64,000 bases of DNA from Volvariella volvacea V23 (taxonomy: Eukaryota; Basidiomycota; Agaricomycetes; Agaricales; Pluteaceae): the NCBI GenBank assembly GCA_000349905.1, contig KB722773.1, positions 22,292 through 86,291 on the forward strand, in the 5' to 3' direction. The notes beneath the pieces were generated by a model. It saw nothing but the letters and a program-made list of their open reading frames with translations. It did no database searches and was not told where the DNA came from. This document shows, in pieces, positions 36,292-52,995 of the stretch; the first letter of the stretch is position 1, and each line of letters begins with the position of its first letter. Position numbers and translations under genes: made by a program.

Positions 36292-37323
36292 ATGGCCGCC
36301 CCAGCCTACACCTCCAAAATCGAAGCCACTCCCCTTGCTCCGCTCCCTCCATTCCCTGACCCACCATCCTACAGCCCCCCAAAGTACCATCCTCTCTTCG
36401 ATGACCCCGACGCGGACGTCGTCCTCCGCTCACTCGAGGGCACACTCTACTGCGTGCACTCCTACATCCTCCGCAACGCATCGGGCCTCTTCAGCACCAT
36501 GTTCGAGCTCCCCCAGCCCCTGAAACACGGCATCGAGATGGGCTGTTTCAGCGCGCCCGAGATCGCGGTGTACGAGCCCGACTCCGTCCTCGAACGCCTA
36601 CTGCGCATGGTCTGCGGGCTCGCCGTCCCCGCCTGGGAGAGCTACGACGACGTGGAGCGCGTGCTGGCGATCGCGGAGAAGTGGGACGCGCCCGGCCCGA
36701 TTGCGATCATCCGGTCGGCGCTGATGTCGCCCAAGTTTTTAAAGGCCGATCCGTTGAGGCTGTATGCGCTGGCGAGGCACTTTGGGTGGAAGGAGCAGGC
36801 GAAGTTGGCGGCGACGGAGTCGTTGACGATGGCGTTGCACGATCCGGAGCATACCGCCCAGTTGGAGAGGCTGTCGTCAAAGGATCTACTACCCTTGTTG
36901 AACCTGCATCGCAGACGGAGGGACATGTTCAAGGAGCTTGTTGATAGCCCAGAGCGCTTCACTGCTGGAAACAGGTGTGTGCGAGCCGTTGATGATAGTT
37001 TGGGTCGTGCTCATCGCTCGGTGGATCCTTTCAGCTCTCCCTATCACTGCAGCAGATGCGGTGTGACTCAACTCGATAACCATACCTGGCGCGAACTCAA
37101 AAATGTCATGTTTGTCGAAATGGATAGGAGACCTCTGGGTGACACGCTAGGTATCATGGCTGGAATTGGCCCCGAATGGCCAGAAGCTCTCGCATGCTGG
37201 GAAGCTAAATGCAAGAAGGAAGGATGCGGAGGGCTCAATTACGATCGCGTGGCTACCATCCGACAGATCAGGAATTGTATCGATTTGTTGCCGATCACGA
37301 TTGAGGACGAGGATCAGGAATAG
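36292..37323 (+). CDS. BTB/POZ-domain protein
   Basis: This is a single-exon gene of 343 aa from the ATG at 36292 (MAAPAYTSK); the frame stays open upstream to 36172. A proline-rich N-terminus leads into a BTB fold: FDDPDADVVLRSLEGTLYCV and HSYILRNASGLFSTMFELP, matching the D-V-x-L ... F-x-V-H-x-x-x-L pattern of the family. Helical sequence follows, with ARHFGWKEQAKLAA and LYALAR, then a C-terminal segment with CSRCG and further cysteines that may bind metal. BTB proteins of this type are numerous in agaricomycetes; they may act as adaptors for cullin-3 ubiquitin ligases or in protein assembly. No partner is evident nearby. Codon usage is GC-rich compared with the neighbours. Confidence 0.8.
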   Translation: MAAPAYTSKIEATPLAPLPPFPDPPSYSPPKYHPLFDDPDADVVLRSLEGTLYCVHSYILRNASGLFSTMFELPQPLKHGIEMGCFSAPEIAVYEPDSVLERLLRMVCGLAVPAWESYDDVERVLAIAEKWDAPGPIAIIRSALMSPKFLKADPLRLYALARHFGWKEQAKLAATESLTMALHDPEHTAQLERLSSKDLLPLLNLHRRRRDMFKELVDSPERFTAGNRCVRAVDDSLGRAHRSVDPFSSPYHCSRCGVTQLDNHTWRELKNVMFVEMDRRPLGDTLGIMAGIGPEWPEALACWEAKCKKEGCGGLNYDRVATIRQIRNCIDLLPITIEDEDQE

Positions 37324-39549
37324 ATGGATCAGGAATTGACTCCCCCACTTCCTTTGTATCTTGCCATCTCCTTATCTTCATTATTCGCTTCGCGCTTGCT
37401 CCTTTTGTGGTTGTGTTGCATCGCTTTCTCGAGTTTTGCTTAGAGACCTCGTACTTACCAGCCTCATACACACTAGTTAGGGCAGTACCCTTGCACCTGT
37501 TCATAGCCTTTAATAACACCTGTACATATCACTTAGTGGTGACTTTGCCTAGAAGGTTATGATTGACCGCCCCTCACCGTGGGTTTGGATAGGAAGTATT
37601 GCATTGCTGGTCGCAGATGCTCGTCATAGGTACATTGCGATATTTCCGCCACGGATGTCTATGGTACACCATGCGCTAAATTTCAGACGGGGGTAGTTGA
37701 AATGCCTCAAAGTAGCCAATGGCAATTTTACGATACGCGCGATTTGATGTATAACGCGTTACAGTCTGAGAGGTTTACGCTGCAAGGCAAAACTTCGACT
37801 TTGTTAGTGGGAGGTATTGAAAAGAAAAGAGCAGGAAACACAAGAAAAATAGATGGTGAGCTTGCTCTGGATCGTAAATCGCAAGTCTTAGACGCCAGAA
37901 TGTGCTCTGACGCTGGTGTAGAGACTAGGGAAGCCGGCAGCGAGTCTGTCGGAGACCTTTAGGGTACTCGAGCACGTTTGCGAGCCGTAGCAGCGGCTGA
38001 CGTCTATTTTAATCCTTTCACACAACAAGCCAGTGGTGGCTAGCTCAAAAGGGGAGCGTATATCGTACGCTTATGTACCCTTGTAGATTTAAAAACAGCT
38101 CACTTGCGTTCCCAGGTCTCCCTCCCTTTACCCTTGCCTCGCATCGCAGACCGGAGGTGAGTGGACCAACCACCGCCGTTCTGGAAAGTGCCCTGTATCT
38201 CGTTCCGTCATTGTCAGTGCAGTTCTTCTCTAGGCCTCGATACGGAGTTTATATTCGGCTTCTGATGCCCTCCGTATACCTGTCGTGGGGAATAACGCAC
38301 ATGGACCTAGTGGGCGCTTACACCTATTGACGAGGCCAAGACCTTCCTGTTCAGCGAACGAGCGCTCGTCTCGGCGACCGAATCTTGGGCGATTGCGTTG
38401 GGTTGACATCCAAAAAGGACGCAAGGACGGTCGGTAAGTTTGCATTGATCGCATCGTCGAAATTTGTAGGAGCCATCACATTGATTGACCAAACCCATCG
38501 ACTGTGTGGATATATATCCTGTGAGGAAAGAAGCCAGCCGTCCGCTATTGAAAACGACAGAAGTGGACGCCGTCCTGGATCGTCTGCATGAGTGCCTTGG
38601 TGGTTATCTGTCCATATGCTCCTCACGCCAACACGGATCATGGATAACATAGAAGACGCACTCTATCGCCCTGAAAACGCAGATCACCCTAATTTTAGAC
38701 TTGCATTCATTTACGAGAGATAGGCGGAGTAGGTGGAAGAGCGGGGAGACTCTGGAAAACATTCCAAGGTCCGTGCAGCATCATTGACTTTTGACACCAT
38801 TTGACACCATTCGTGAATTCTTCCCCCTGACGAAATCCCCATGGGTTTGAGGTTGACGCCAATGGATGGCGATCTGCGGGGCACGCTGTGATCGCTGGGA
38901 GGGTGCTCACCTATGGTAAAACAGCTCCTTCAGGCTTACAGAGCACTGACCAAGTACCAAGTTGTCCGGCTAGAACGCTGAAGCTGCGGCCAGATGCGCG
39001 CGTCAATATGCGACCAGGTCTATGATAAGACAAACGGGCTTTAGCAACACCGACCCTGCACATCAATTAGTCTTGTTTGTCCGTCACAGACGCCACACCA
39101 CACCAAGGCCGACGACGAACGTGCGTGCCCTTTTTTCAGTCCAACCGCGGCTTCCGCCGGACTTGGCCCACCTACCGTCACCGACCGAGAGAGTACCTGC
39201 CTCGTTTTTCCAGCTTACGGTATTTGTGGTCTTGTGCTGCAATTTGTCGCGAACGGTTGTGCTTCTTTCACCACTGGCTGCCAGTTTCCGCATGGACGGG
39301 CTGTCATCAATGTCATCGGTGGCATCGCGGCTCGCTTGGACAGAGTCAGAAGTCGTAATCGCGACATAGCAAGCTCAATGACCCAGCCTTGGAGTCCAGG
39401 TTCGGAAAAGAAGTGGGATTACAGTCGTAACATATGCGTAGTAGACATCCAACAAAGACTAAGGGAGGGGAGAGATACAGCATACTATAATAAAACGAGC
39501 CATTCCCGTCCAGAGTTCCTCCGACGAGCTGAGACGGAGACACAAAGTT
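37324..39549. other. 2.2 kb without a supported gene
   Basis: Frames of up to 115 codons occur on both strands (for example 38351-38650 minus and 39022-39369 plus) but they overlap each other and show no domain or intron pattern. Confidence 0.4.
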
Positions 39550-41395
39550 TTATCCGGACATTCCGAATCGCGGGGCGTTGATGATGATGCCAAACAGGCA
39601 GCCAGCGAGGATACCAGCGCAGGGCAGGGTGAGGACCCAACCGAAGATGATCCAGAGGATCATGCGCCAGTTGAGAGCGCGGACGTTGCCGTTGCAGAGG
39701 CCGACGGCGACGGTGGCGCCGGAGATGGACTGGGTCGTTGAGACGGGGAGACCGAGTTGGGAGGCGAGGACGACGGTGGTGGCGGCACCCAGTTCCATGG
39801 AGTAGCCACGGGAAGGTGAGTGCAGGGTGATGCGGTTACCGAGGACGCTCTGGGTGGATTCGTTAGAGCTAGGAAGAGGACAAGACGAGAGGAGAGAGAC
39901 GCACCATGATGGTGTAGCCGTAGGTAGCCAAACCGATGACGAGAGCAGCAGCGCAGAATGCGAGAACCCAAACAGGGGTAGGTGCACGAGAGCCAGAGAA
40001 GGAACCGGAATCCCAGATGAGGAAAATTGTGGACAACGGACCGGCGGCGTTGGCGACTGTAGGACCGTGTCAGATTCGTCCAAATGAAGACCTCCCATGA
40101 CCAGGTTTACTCACCATCATTGGAACCATGAGCAAAGGAGGCAGTGCAGGCAGTGAGGACTTGTACAAAGGAGAAGCAGTGCTCGGTCTTGTTCGAGTAT
40201 TGCTTCGCGTGGGCGTGGACCTCACGGATGCGCTGAGCGTCACTGCCCTGAGTCTGCTCGCCAGCAACATCCCGGGTAGCGTTGTGCCAGATGCGTCCGA
40301 TGATGTGGTACCGGACGATCTTGTACAGGTTCGAGGGGAGAACCCAGGGGCCCTCGATCTTGCTCCTGTTGTCGACGGGGGCAAGGGCGGCTTTGGCGGG
40401 CGCGTCCTCGCTCGGCTGGCTCTCGATCTCCTTGGTGTTCTCAATGTCGCTGGCGCGGGTGATCTCGGCGGCGTCGTGGTGGCCACGGTAGTAGTCGGGG
40501 GTGGCATCGGGCGCAGTGGCAAGGTTGGCGTCCTCGGGGGCGGGGCGGCTCCAAAGCAGGGGGCCGAGGAAGAAGTGGTACCACCTGAGAGTGTAGTCAC
40601 CCTTGATGACCCTGGCGTGGACGAAGGGAACCCAGAAAAGAACAGCAAGGAAGGCGACGACGAGAGCGGTCAGGACGATGGCAAGGGCCGTTGTCGTTCC
40701 GGAAAGCTTGTCGAGGCCGAGGTTGGGGGAACCCTTGTAGACGATGACCATGGTCAAGATGGAGGTGGTGATGAAGAAGAAGACGGGGCCGCTCCATAGG
40801 GCGAGGGTGGTGCTGTTCTTGCGCTCCAAGATGCCGTACTTTGTGATGAGGTAGACGAAGGCTGCGAACCCACCAGAGATGCAAGGAGCGATGGCCCACG
40901 AAGCAAAGACGGTGGCGACACCGTTGCCATTCCAACCCCACCGGACCGCATCGGAACCGCCAGCAGCGATGCCGACGCCAATAATAGCTCCAACAATTGA
41001 GTGGGTGGTTGAGACGGGGAAGCGGAGTCTGGTGGCGCCGAGGACCCAGGTCGAGGAGCCGACGAGGGCGCAGAACATGGCGAGCATGAGGACGGCGGGA
41101 TCATCGTTGAAGATGTTGATGTCGATGATGTTGTTGCGGATCGTCGACGTCACACGAGCACCGGCTGAGACAGCTCCGACAAACTCCATGACCGTGGCAA
41201 GCAAGACTGCTTGACCGAGGGACAATGAGCGCGAACCCACGGATGTTGCGAATCTGGAGGGCGAGTCAGCATCGATTGTTAGCAGATACGATTGACATAC
41301 GAGTTTGCTACATCATTGGCACCAATGCCGTAGGCATCGGCGAACGCAAAGATGAGACCTAGCGCAAAGATGTAGTCGTACTGATGGAGGGGCAT
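39550..41395 (-). CDS. PHO89: Sodium/phosphate symporter (PiT family, PHO89)
   Basis: A high-affinity inorganic phosphate transporter of the plasma membrane, cation coupled. Four exons: 41395-41301, 41253-40115, 40056-39905 and 39849-39550, 1686 nt (561 aa). The two inverted PiT signatures are intact: GANDVANSFATSVGS near the N-terminus and GSNDGVANAAGPLS after the central loop (the second is split by an intron at GSND-G). Each half also has a PVSTTHSIVGA or PVSTTQSISGA motif. The central cytosolic loop (about residues 240-400) is polar and alanine/aspartate-rich. The start MPLHQYDYIFALGLIFAFAD is the only good candidate. Everything needed for function appears present. Fungal PHO89 genes are usually induced by phosphate starvation; I did not find a clear regulatory site. 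Confidence 0.93.
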
Positions 41396-42944
41396 CTTTG
41401 CGTGTCGCAATGAACTCGCGCAGGGGAGGTGGGTTTCCTGACAGAACGGCAAATTTTGCGACTTTTATGGTGTCCGAGTACGCATACTTCCACATCGAAG
41501 CAGGGAACGTGCATTGGTCGCCTTTATGGTCATGCGAGCACTTCCATGTGCCGCTCTCCAGTCTCTTCTTCGCTCGCCCTTCAAACTACGCGCTTGGCAC
41601 TGGTGATAACAGCCAGTTTGATCTCATTGATCTCTTGGCACCAAATCGACGTTTGCATATCGACGCACGTTCGTGAGTGGCGTGCAGGTCAGGGACGACT
41701 GACAAACAAACCCCAAACACACAACACGCTCTCCTTCGATCATGCTGGCAGAAAAGAACGTCCTTTTTCTCGCTCAGCGTTTGTGTACCTGTGTGGCTAA
41801 TTAAACCGGGAGTCGGGTTCCTCGCGTCTGCACGAGGCTACACGAGATCTCACCGAGAGTTAAATTGGTTCGCCAGGGCAGTGGGCTGCAGATATGAGGC
41901 TGTACGGACAACCCCACATCATGGCACGTGCGCCGTTCGTGCACCGTACTACTCAGCTTCCATTCGGGCTGAGTGGCAAGAAAAAATGATGACTGGTAAA
42001 TTTGCAACTTCCGTGTTCCAGCTCCAAAATTTTGCAGGCTTGGGACAAGAACGAGCTGGCCAGAGGCCCGGAGCTATCTGCTGCTGCTGACACCGTGCGC
42101 GGTGGGTACTGCGCGTGTCCGGTCGATGGGCCAATCAGACCGTATTGCGTTCTCTTACGATCTCGCCTCGGTCTTGACGCCCGGACCATTGATATTACGC
42201 TCGTGAGACATTTAGGTCGGAAGGAGGAAACTGGACGGACTTGTGCACGGGTACTGTCAATATCTCCCCGATTAGAGGAACAATTGCCAAATGATGTACT
42301 ACTATGTCCTCGCAGAGTCTACGTCGGACACGGGGAGAGTATGCTACAAGGAGCTAGCCGATAGTGCTCGAAGGCTCATTGGTGGACAGAGATGCGCCCT
42401 AAACGTTTGATCGAATTTCAATTCGGGCTCATATATTCGTCATCCCTTCGTTTATAGCACTCTCTATCGTTGAAGCGGTTGTGGCGCAACCCACCTCGAT
42501 GACCACACTCGACATTTAGACTTGGCGAGCTGGATAACGTCATGCCCTACGACGGAAATCGAGGGCCTTCAGGGTACTCTAGATATGCCTGCGCTATGGC
42601 TGGAATCTACCTTGCTCGGCCACTGAGTCTGGCCCACGAGACGCAAGTAAGATGACGCGGAGAAGTGGAGTGACATGAACTGAGCGTGGGCTAACCTATG
42701 ACAAGCGTACCGATGCATTTTCTTACCAGAATTACTAGTGGCCATGAGGGGACGTAGAAGTGGGGGCGAGGGCACAGGCAGTGTGCTTCCATGCCAGACT
42801 CCCCGCCATTGTATAGCATAGGGTGATGTGCATCGTCATCTGATACAGACCGCTGCGATGTCAAGCACCCTTTGGGTACCTTAATTTAACCCAGGTCATC
42901 AGCAGACAACAGCATACGACAGCGAACCTGATACAAGTACAGCA
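41396..42944. other. 1.5 kb without a supported gene
   Basis: Contains the PHO89 upstream region. Overlapping frames of 60-137 codons are unsupported. Confidence 0.4.
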
Positions 42945-44022
42945 TTAGGGGGGGCAGCTTCCCAATTCCCAGATATCGGTTTCCCCCGAATCACGGGTGG
43001 ACCGATGGAACCATCCACCACCCCAAATGACGTTCTTTATCTTCCGTCCCACATCCCTCAGGTCGATCGCATTTCTTCCGGAGCTGGTGTTATTTCTGGA
43101 CTTTGAGTTGGTGGGGACAGGAAGCCCCTCGAATCCAGGCTTCATTCCGGCCCGCAAGGCAGACTCGTAGACTCGTTGAACGCCTTCTTTGGTGTGGGAT
43201 GAGCACTCGATGTAGGCGCAAGCGCCGATTTGTGCAGCCAGCGCCTTGCCTTGGTCGGGTTGTAGTATGGACGGGTTGATATCGAGGCTTTGTGGGCGTG
43301 TGTCGGATTTACAGCCAACGAGGATGATGGGTAGCTTGGTGAGTATGGATTGGTCGTATTTCGCTGCAAGTTCCGGCAGCCACTACACCAGGTACCATAG
43401 TTAGTTCAACATTTACGCAATGACAGTCTAGTAGGCACCTTGGTCGCAACGCTTTCGAGGGATTGGGGATCGCATATTGAGAACGCAATCAGAAGAACAT
43501 TCGTCCTAGGGTAGATCAGAGGTCGGATGTTCTATTTGCATCTAGTCAGGATCGACTCATGTTCAGTCACGAGGGACGAACATCATATTCAGAAGACCCT
43601 CTGAAAGGTAAAATGGACGATCATGAGGCAATTCCTCGGAGATCATAAAGGGTACGCACGAACTATCCCAAAACTCGTAAGACACGCTAACGCCATCAAC
43701 CACGTCCTCCTTGACGAAATCGCCAAAAGTGTCTGGTGGATAATGAGTATTAGCGCCCTATGAACAACAGGATGACTTGCGATAGAAGGACTCTTGAGTG
43801 AAGCACCTCAATAAGCTCGTTTTGCCACAACCAGCTGGAGTAGTTGGGGGTTCCTAGATCGCCTCAGGCAAAAGGGCGGACGACATGGTGTGCAGTACCA
43901 CCACCAACAATGCAAAGCTTTCGCTGCAGACGGGTGCACAACGCACGTGTGTCAGAGCTCCAATTCCTCGGAGAGAAGGAAGGAGGACTCACTTGTGTAT
44001 GTGATGAGTCCGCTGCTGTCAT
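42945..44022 (-). CDS. Atypical Rho-family small GTPase
   Basis: A Ras-superfamily protein closest to Rho by its order of motifs. It starts at 44022 with MTAADSSHTQ (exon 44022-43993), continues in 43923-43899 (RKLCIVGG) and from 43834 (GCGKTSLLRCFTQ). Later parts read DFVKEDVVDGVSVSYEFWD, EYDNIRPLIYPRTNVLLIAF, LPIILVGCKSD (guanine base contact) and IECSSHTKEGVQ. In this model the P-loop is GGAGCGKT instead of GDGACGKT. The switch II DTAGQE is replaced by DSSGSSE, so the catalytic glutamine is missing. The C-terminus ends ELGSCPP, without a CAAX prenylation box. An internal TAG near 43,765 requires a very short intron, so that joint is uncertain. The gene could be a GTPase-deficient regulator or be decaying. 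Confidence 0.7.
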
Positions 44023-44756
44023 GTCCCTTTATCATGCAATGAGGGCGTCTGACAATGACAATGGCATGGACAAGAATAAGTGTGTTGGTGTTTGTGCTTG
44101 GCGCCAGCGGCTCCGCTCACCCGGGCTCTGTTCCGCTCCGCCACCGTGCCTCCGCTGGTCAATTATTGGTGGCGTGGCCATATGCTCCTGTCAAGAGCCA
44201 AAAGCACACGTTCAAGCTCGACAGCAGCTTGGTGATATGCGAGCATGCGTGTACCAATAGACAGTTGTCACTCTTGAGCTCGTCATGTCAGGTGCACATG
44301 GCCAGGAGGAAGACATTTGCAGATCATTCAACGCTTCCGGCATGGGAGTAGAAGGATTACATGTTGCAATAGTCAAAATTGAGCGTGAGAGCACTGCTTC
44401 AGTCCGGCAATTCGTCGGATGAGCAAACATATAAATTGCTCCCCAAAATTGGATACGGCATTAAGCTGCATTCAATTCACCTCTGGCGTAGCCTTCGGAT
44501 TCAAATCGTGGGAACACTAAGATACATGAAGTACTATCTCAAAAAAACAAGCTAGCAGCGGAAATACCACAACAAAACATGCAATTATGGTATGATCCAA
44601 TAACGACATGGCAAGCATCATACACCCCCAACTGACGAAGCGTATGGTATCGTTCTCTATGCATTACGCGTACGGGCACGTACCACCATGAAATTCGTGA
44701 GCATAACTCCCATTGGCGGCGTCATTATCAAGTAACCAAAAAAAGGAAGAAAACAA
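44023..44756. other. Intergenic region between GTPase and ENA gene
   Basis: Upstream region of the GTPase gene and downstream region of the ATPase gene. A 98-codon frame (44055-44351, plus) begins with a hydrophobic stretch resembling a signal peptide, but nothing else supports it. Confidence 0.4.
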
Positions 44757-48852
<4,096 letters not shown>

Positions 48853-50995
48853 CTGCGCGTGAGAGGTCAAAAAATCTCTCGAGTTGAGGTTATATAGGAA
48901 GAGTTTTCCGCCAAGACCAGATAGAAAAGTAGTGTCAGCCACATGGGGCGGAATGCCAAGAGAGGGTGTACAAGACCCAAGACCGCAGTAATGGTTATCT
49001 GGAGGACCGATTCCGGAGCATAAGCAAAACTGCGTTGATTAGTGCTTGGAAAGTATGTTTACTCACCACGGACGATGTCAGTCTCCTACTGTGTCGATGG
49101 CCATCCGTCCCATAATGAAGATAATTAGGGTGCGACGGTGAACAGTCTAGGCCTCACGGAGGCTTTGAAAATGGTATTGTCCTGATGGAGGAGAAAAAAC
49201 GGACGTAGGCCAAGGCCAAGTATTATGTCAGTCCCGGCGGTTGCATTCCGCCCCTGACTTGGATGATTGCCGAATTGCCTTAGGTTGGCCGGGTGCACAG
49301 CTTTTCTCATTTTCACTTAAACTGGGGTGCAGAATGCTCTTACAACTTCTTATTACTGCCTTTATCACTTTTACAGCTGCTCCAACTCCATGGGGTTTCC
49401 ACATTCCGATTCTCAAGGCCTAATCATTATAACCTGAATTTGCCTCAGGGCGAGTGAAGCGAATGACGTCGGCGACTGCAACTGGCGTCGCGTGAGACTT
49501 GCCGCGGATACATGCCAGCAACTGGTGAATGTACCTGAGCCTGCCGTGGTTCAATTGATGCGATTCAGCACCAAAAGATCGAGCTGTATGTTGTGAGTTC
49601 CATATTGAGAAACCCTCTTATACCTGGGGTAATAACAGGCAGTGGCACCCAAAGTTGTGGAGGCTCCCCGCTCGGAATCTTTCGCTCTGTTCGCTTCTGT
49701 AGGTGAATAAGATCCTTCCTTCGTCTCACTGGAGTGATCTCAACATCGTATTTTAGCCGGTTAGGCAATTTGTTGTATACGGGTACCACGGCCCTGACGA
49801 TTCATCAGATCCAGCAAAATGGATTAAACCTCGCTCTTACTGGTCTTTCGACGTCCCTAGCAATCGAATGCCTTGGTCAAATGTACGGTACTTGGCGATC
49901 ATCAATCCCACCACCTGGCATTATTACTATATACCTGGATGGCAGTCGGCAGTCAGTCCATCCAGCATTCTACTGAAAGGGCAAATGTCTAACGAAGACC
50001 GACTAGTACTGACTGTTCATAGATGGTACAAAAAGGGTAAGGAATATCACTCGGTTGCTGCAGTTGCTTGGCAGCCTGCCTTCATCGGTCATGTGCTTTG
50101 ACTGATCGTATATCCACCCAACTTGCAGGTTTTTCTATGACCGAGGTATCATTAACTCAATCTCCACATTGCCTTCGATCATCTGACCCGAAATCTACTT
50201 GAAATCCTATCCATTTGAAAACACGGAGAAACTGGAGGCAGAGCGTAGGATCTATCATAGGTTGGTTGGTTTACTTTCTATTTGAATTGAACGCTATGTA
50301 CTGCCTCGGCCGCCCATATCGCAATGGAGCGGGACTCCGCATGAGGGAAGGCCTCGTGTCGATCAACAACCGTACCCTTTCTTATAAACCGTACTCCCTG
50401 TGTCTGAAATTTTGCGACACATGGCTTCCATTCCCACTGCTGCCAACTCACCGCCAAATAAGGTCCGTATCAGGCTCGTCAGGTATTTCCATGTATGGGT
50501 TATCCAGACATCCTAGCAAGTTTTCGGTGATAGCAGAGGTGGATGAAGAACAACCACGCACACCTGCCCTGTGAGTCCTATTGTTGTTATTGAAAGCTTG
50601 GGCGGGAACGGCACTAGCATATACGAAGGTGCACTACCCACTCCCTGACACCCGAAGATATCAGGATTTTTACGACAAACCTTATTTTAACTCCTTATTG
50701 GGATCAAATGGTATCTCAGTCCCATGTTTGGCACTCCCTTATGCGGATGCTGGAAGCTGTATCAGTAGTCATGGTGCCAGCTCTCGCCCCAAGTTCAGCA
50801 CACAGTTGACCTGTTGTTTCCACTGATCCCGACGCCCCAAGATGGTATACTTTGTTAGTTTAGATGTCCCTATATCCAGTCAATAATGAGTGTTGGGTAT
50901 ATATCCACCTTCCTGTCTGCTCTCGATGGCCCTCATTTCATTTCCATCTTCCTTCGGTGCAGGCGTACCTCTTCACTTCTTTCTTTACGCACACA
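48853..50995. other. 2.1 kb without a supported gene
   Basis: Holds the ENA promoter and the leader of membrane-family copy f. No other coding signal was convincing. Confidence 0.4.
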
Positions 50996-51929
50996 ATGGT
51001 GGGTTAAACTTTTTTCTGTGCAAACTGGCCTGACTGATTATGGTGACAATCCTAGCCTTATTTGCTTATCCGCGACGACCCAAATTCGGCGCCATCACAA
51101 GAACTGGACATCGTATCCGAGATCGGGTGCTACGCCCTCCCATACGGCCTCCTCGGCTTCCTCTCCCACCTCTTCACCTACTACACCCTCGTCTGTCTCT
51201 GGTACGGTCGACGTCCCATGCTGCCCTGGCAGCGCCTGAGCGCCAAAACGTGGATAATATTGCTGAAAGACTTTATCAGTCTGGGAGTTACAGCAGGGCT
51301 GGCGGGGGCTACGATAAGCAAGTGCAAGGGCGCATGGCAGTTTGAGGCCTTGGCCGTCTGGAAGCTGACCATGACGCTCCTGAACGGCGTAACGTCCCTC
51401 CATGCGTCGGGGATCATCATAGCGGAGAAGATTGACCAAGAGCCGTCGATAGTGACGCAGGACAGGCTAGGGCGGCTTCCGAGGTGGTGCCTCTTCTGTA
51501 AGTTTATACTTGGCTGCTATGTTGGTTGGTGTAAATGTTCATGTACGTCAACGCTCGTACATAGATATACCAGGCATGATTGCAGGAATGGCGGGCACAC
51601 TGTCCCTCGTCAGCCAAAACACGCACATTGGATTTGTCAAAGTGCTTACGGGCATTTTCTCCGCCCTCGTGGTCCTAGGCGTGCTCATAGCGATCGCATA
51701 CGGCTATGGGCGTCGTGACCCCATGATGGCATATCCAGCCGAGGCAATTAAGCCTTTGGGCAGAAGTATCATTGTGGGAGTGGGGACATTTACGGTCTTG
51801 TCTGCGTTCTATTCTGACTGGGTGCTGGGTGCTATGACGGATAATTTGTTTGGAATGCCCGTGGAACAGAACGCAGCGCGTTTTTGGGCTTATTACATCG
51901 CAAAAAGGCTGCCGATGTTCAGTTGGTAG
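50996..51929 (+). CDS. Multi-pass membrane protein, family copy f
   Basis: An intact family member on the plus strand. Exons are 50996-50998 (ATG only), 51056-51497 and 51565-51929: 810 nt, 269 aa. Intron 1 is 57 bp (phase 0), intron 2 is 67 bp (phase 1). The protein starts M-PYLLIRDDPNSAP and has SEIGCYALPYGLLGFLSH, LWYGRRPMLPW, FEALAVWKLTMTLLNGVTS, YIPGMIAGMAGTLSLV, FYSDWVLGAMTDNLFGMP and C-terminal AKRLPMFSW. Six or so hydrophobic spans are present. The next family member lies 1.07 kb downstream in the same orientation, so the two probably arose by tandem duplication. Function is unknown. Confidence 0.86.
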
Positions 51930-52995
51930 TAGCAGCGCTACAATGACATGATCTTTGCGCTCCATCGTGATGCCGTGTAGTCGTACCTGCCAAGGTTGCT
52001 TGCAGGTATGCGAGATCGAACTCACTATACGTTTACAAAAAGCACGCATTGGCATCGATCATTCGTGAAGTATGCCTAATGCTTCGTGCTCAATCTCATT
52101 GTTCTCAAACAATATCATTCATTCAAGGAGTGGAGCATGGAACAACAGATAAGACCGTCTCTCTTTCTGTGGTACCATTTCATTAGTTCTGCTTACCTTC
52201 TGATAGAAGTTCCACTTAATGGCAAGGACGGCGGACCATCTACTGGCGTTGCTGGCCAACCACTATTGCAGTCTTTCAGAGTCCCACAATCGTACTCTCA
52301 GTGGCATGTGTTACCAATTATTGGCTTCTTGATGTGCCTCTCATCCATCAATAACTTCGCCAACCGTCGTTTGGATCCTTGTTTTTTTCTAAACGCTGTT
52401 GGAGAAGCATATAGGATGCACTAACGGACATCTCATCCCGCATCATCTCCACCCTGAACTTGGCAAGTCGCAATGTACAGCTTTCATTGCCACAATTGGC
52501 CCCTTTTGACTAAATGAGATGTATATCCGCACCAGGCTCTCCATTGAGAGGCTATAAGTGGTGTCCCAGCTTCCGGCGTGCTTCTGGCGTTGGTGATGGG
52601 GCGATCATGGATTCCCAGAAAGAGGGAACTACTCCTTCATACCCGAACGTAGCGAGGTTTCAAGGGCAAATCACCCATATCAGTCAATTCAACTCCTCAT
52701 TGATATAGGGACTTCATGATCGACACATCTCAATGGCGATGTCATCTCGCCCCGCAAGTGGGATTGAACTGTATTCGTGGTCACACCACCACCTTTAATC
52801 CGAAATTACACGTAAACGGCTACTGACCTCTGCCCAAGTCAAATCCTAGATGGTATGACTTGCTTAATTTGGATGTACCTAAGTCAGGCATATGAACAAG
52901 AGCTAGGCATATATCCCACTACCTATCACCTACAACTAGTCCGAGGACCCTCACCCTCCTCAACGCAAACGTTCTCTCATACCTCTTTCTCGACA
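51930..52995. other. Intergenic region between copies f and g
   Basis: No gene was seen. A stretch near 52745-52780 resembles a tRNA T-arm in reverse but lacks a matching acceptor stem. Confidence 0.45.

Noticed and set aside
40107..41240. Long plus-strand and alternate-frame open stretches across PHO89
   Set aside because: Antisense and out-of-frame shadows of the GC-rich PHO89 coding sequence.
44055..44351. 98-codon frame with a signal-peptide-like start
   Set aside because: Lies antisense in the leader of the GTPase gene, has no cysteine pattern or processing sites and no second line of evidence.
52745..52800. Minus-strand sequence resembling a tRNA T-arm (TTCAATCCC followed by a GC-rich end)
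   Set aside because: No matching acceptor 5' half, D arm or anticodon stem could be drawn upstream.
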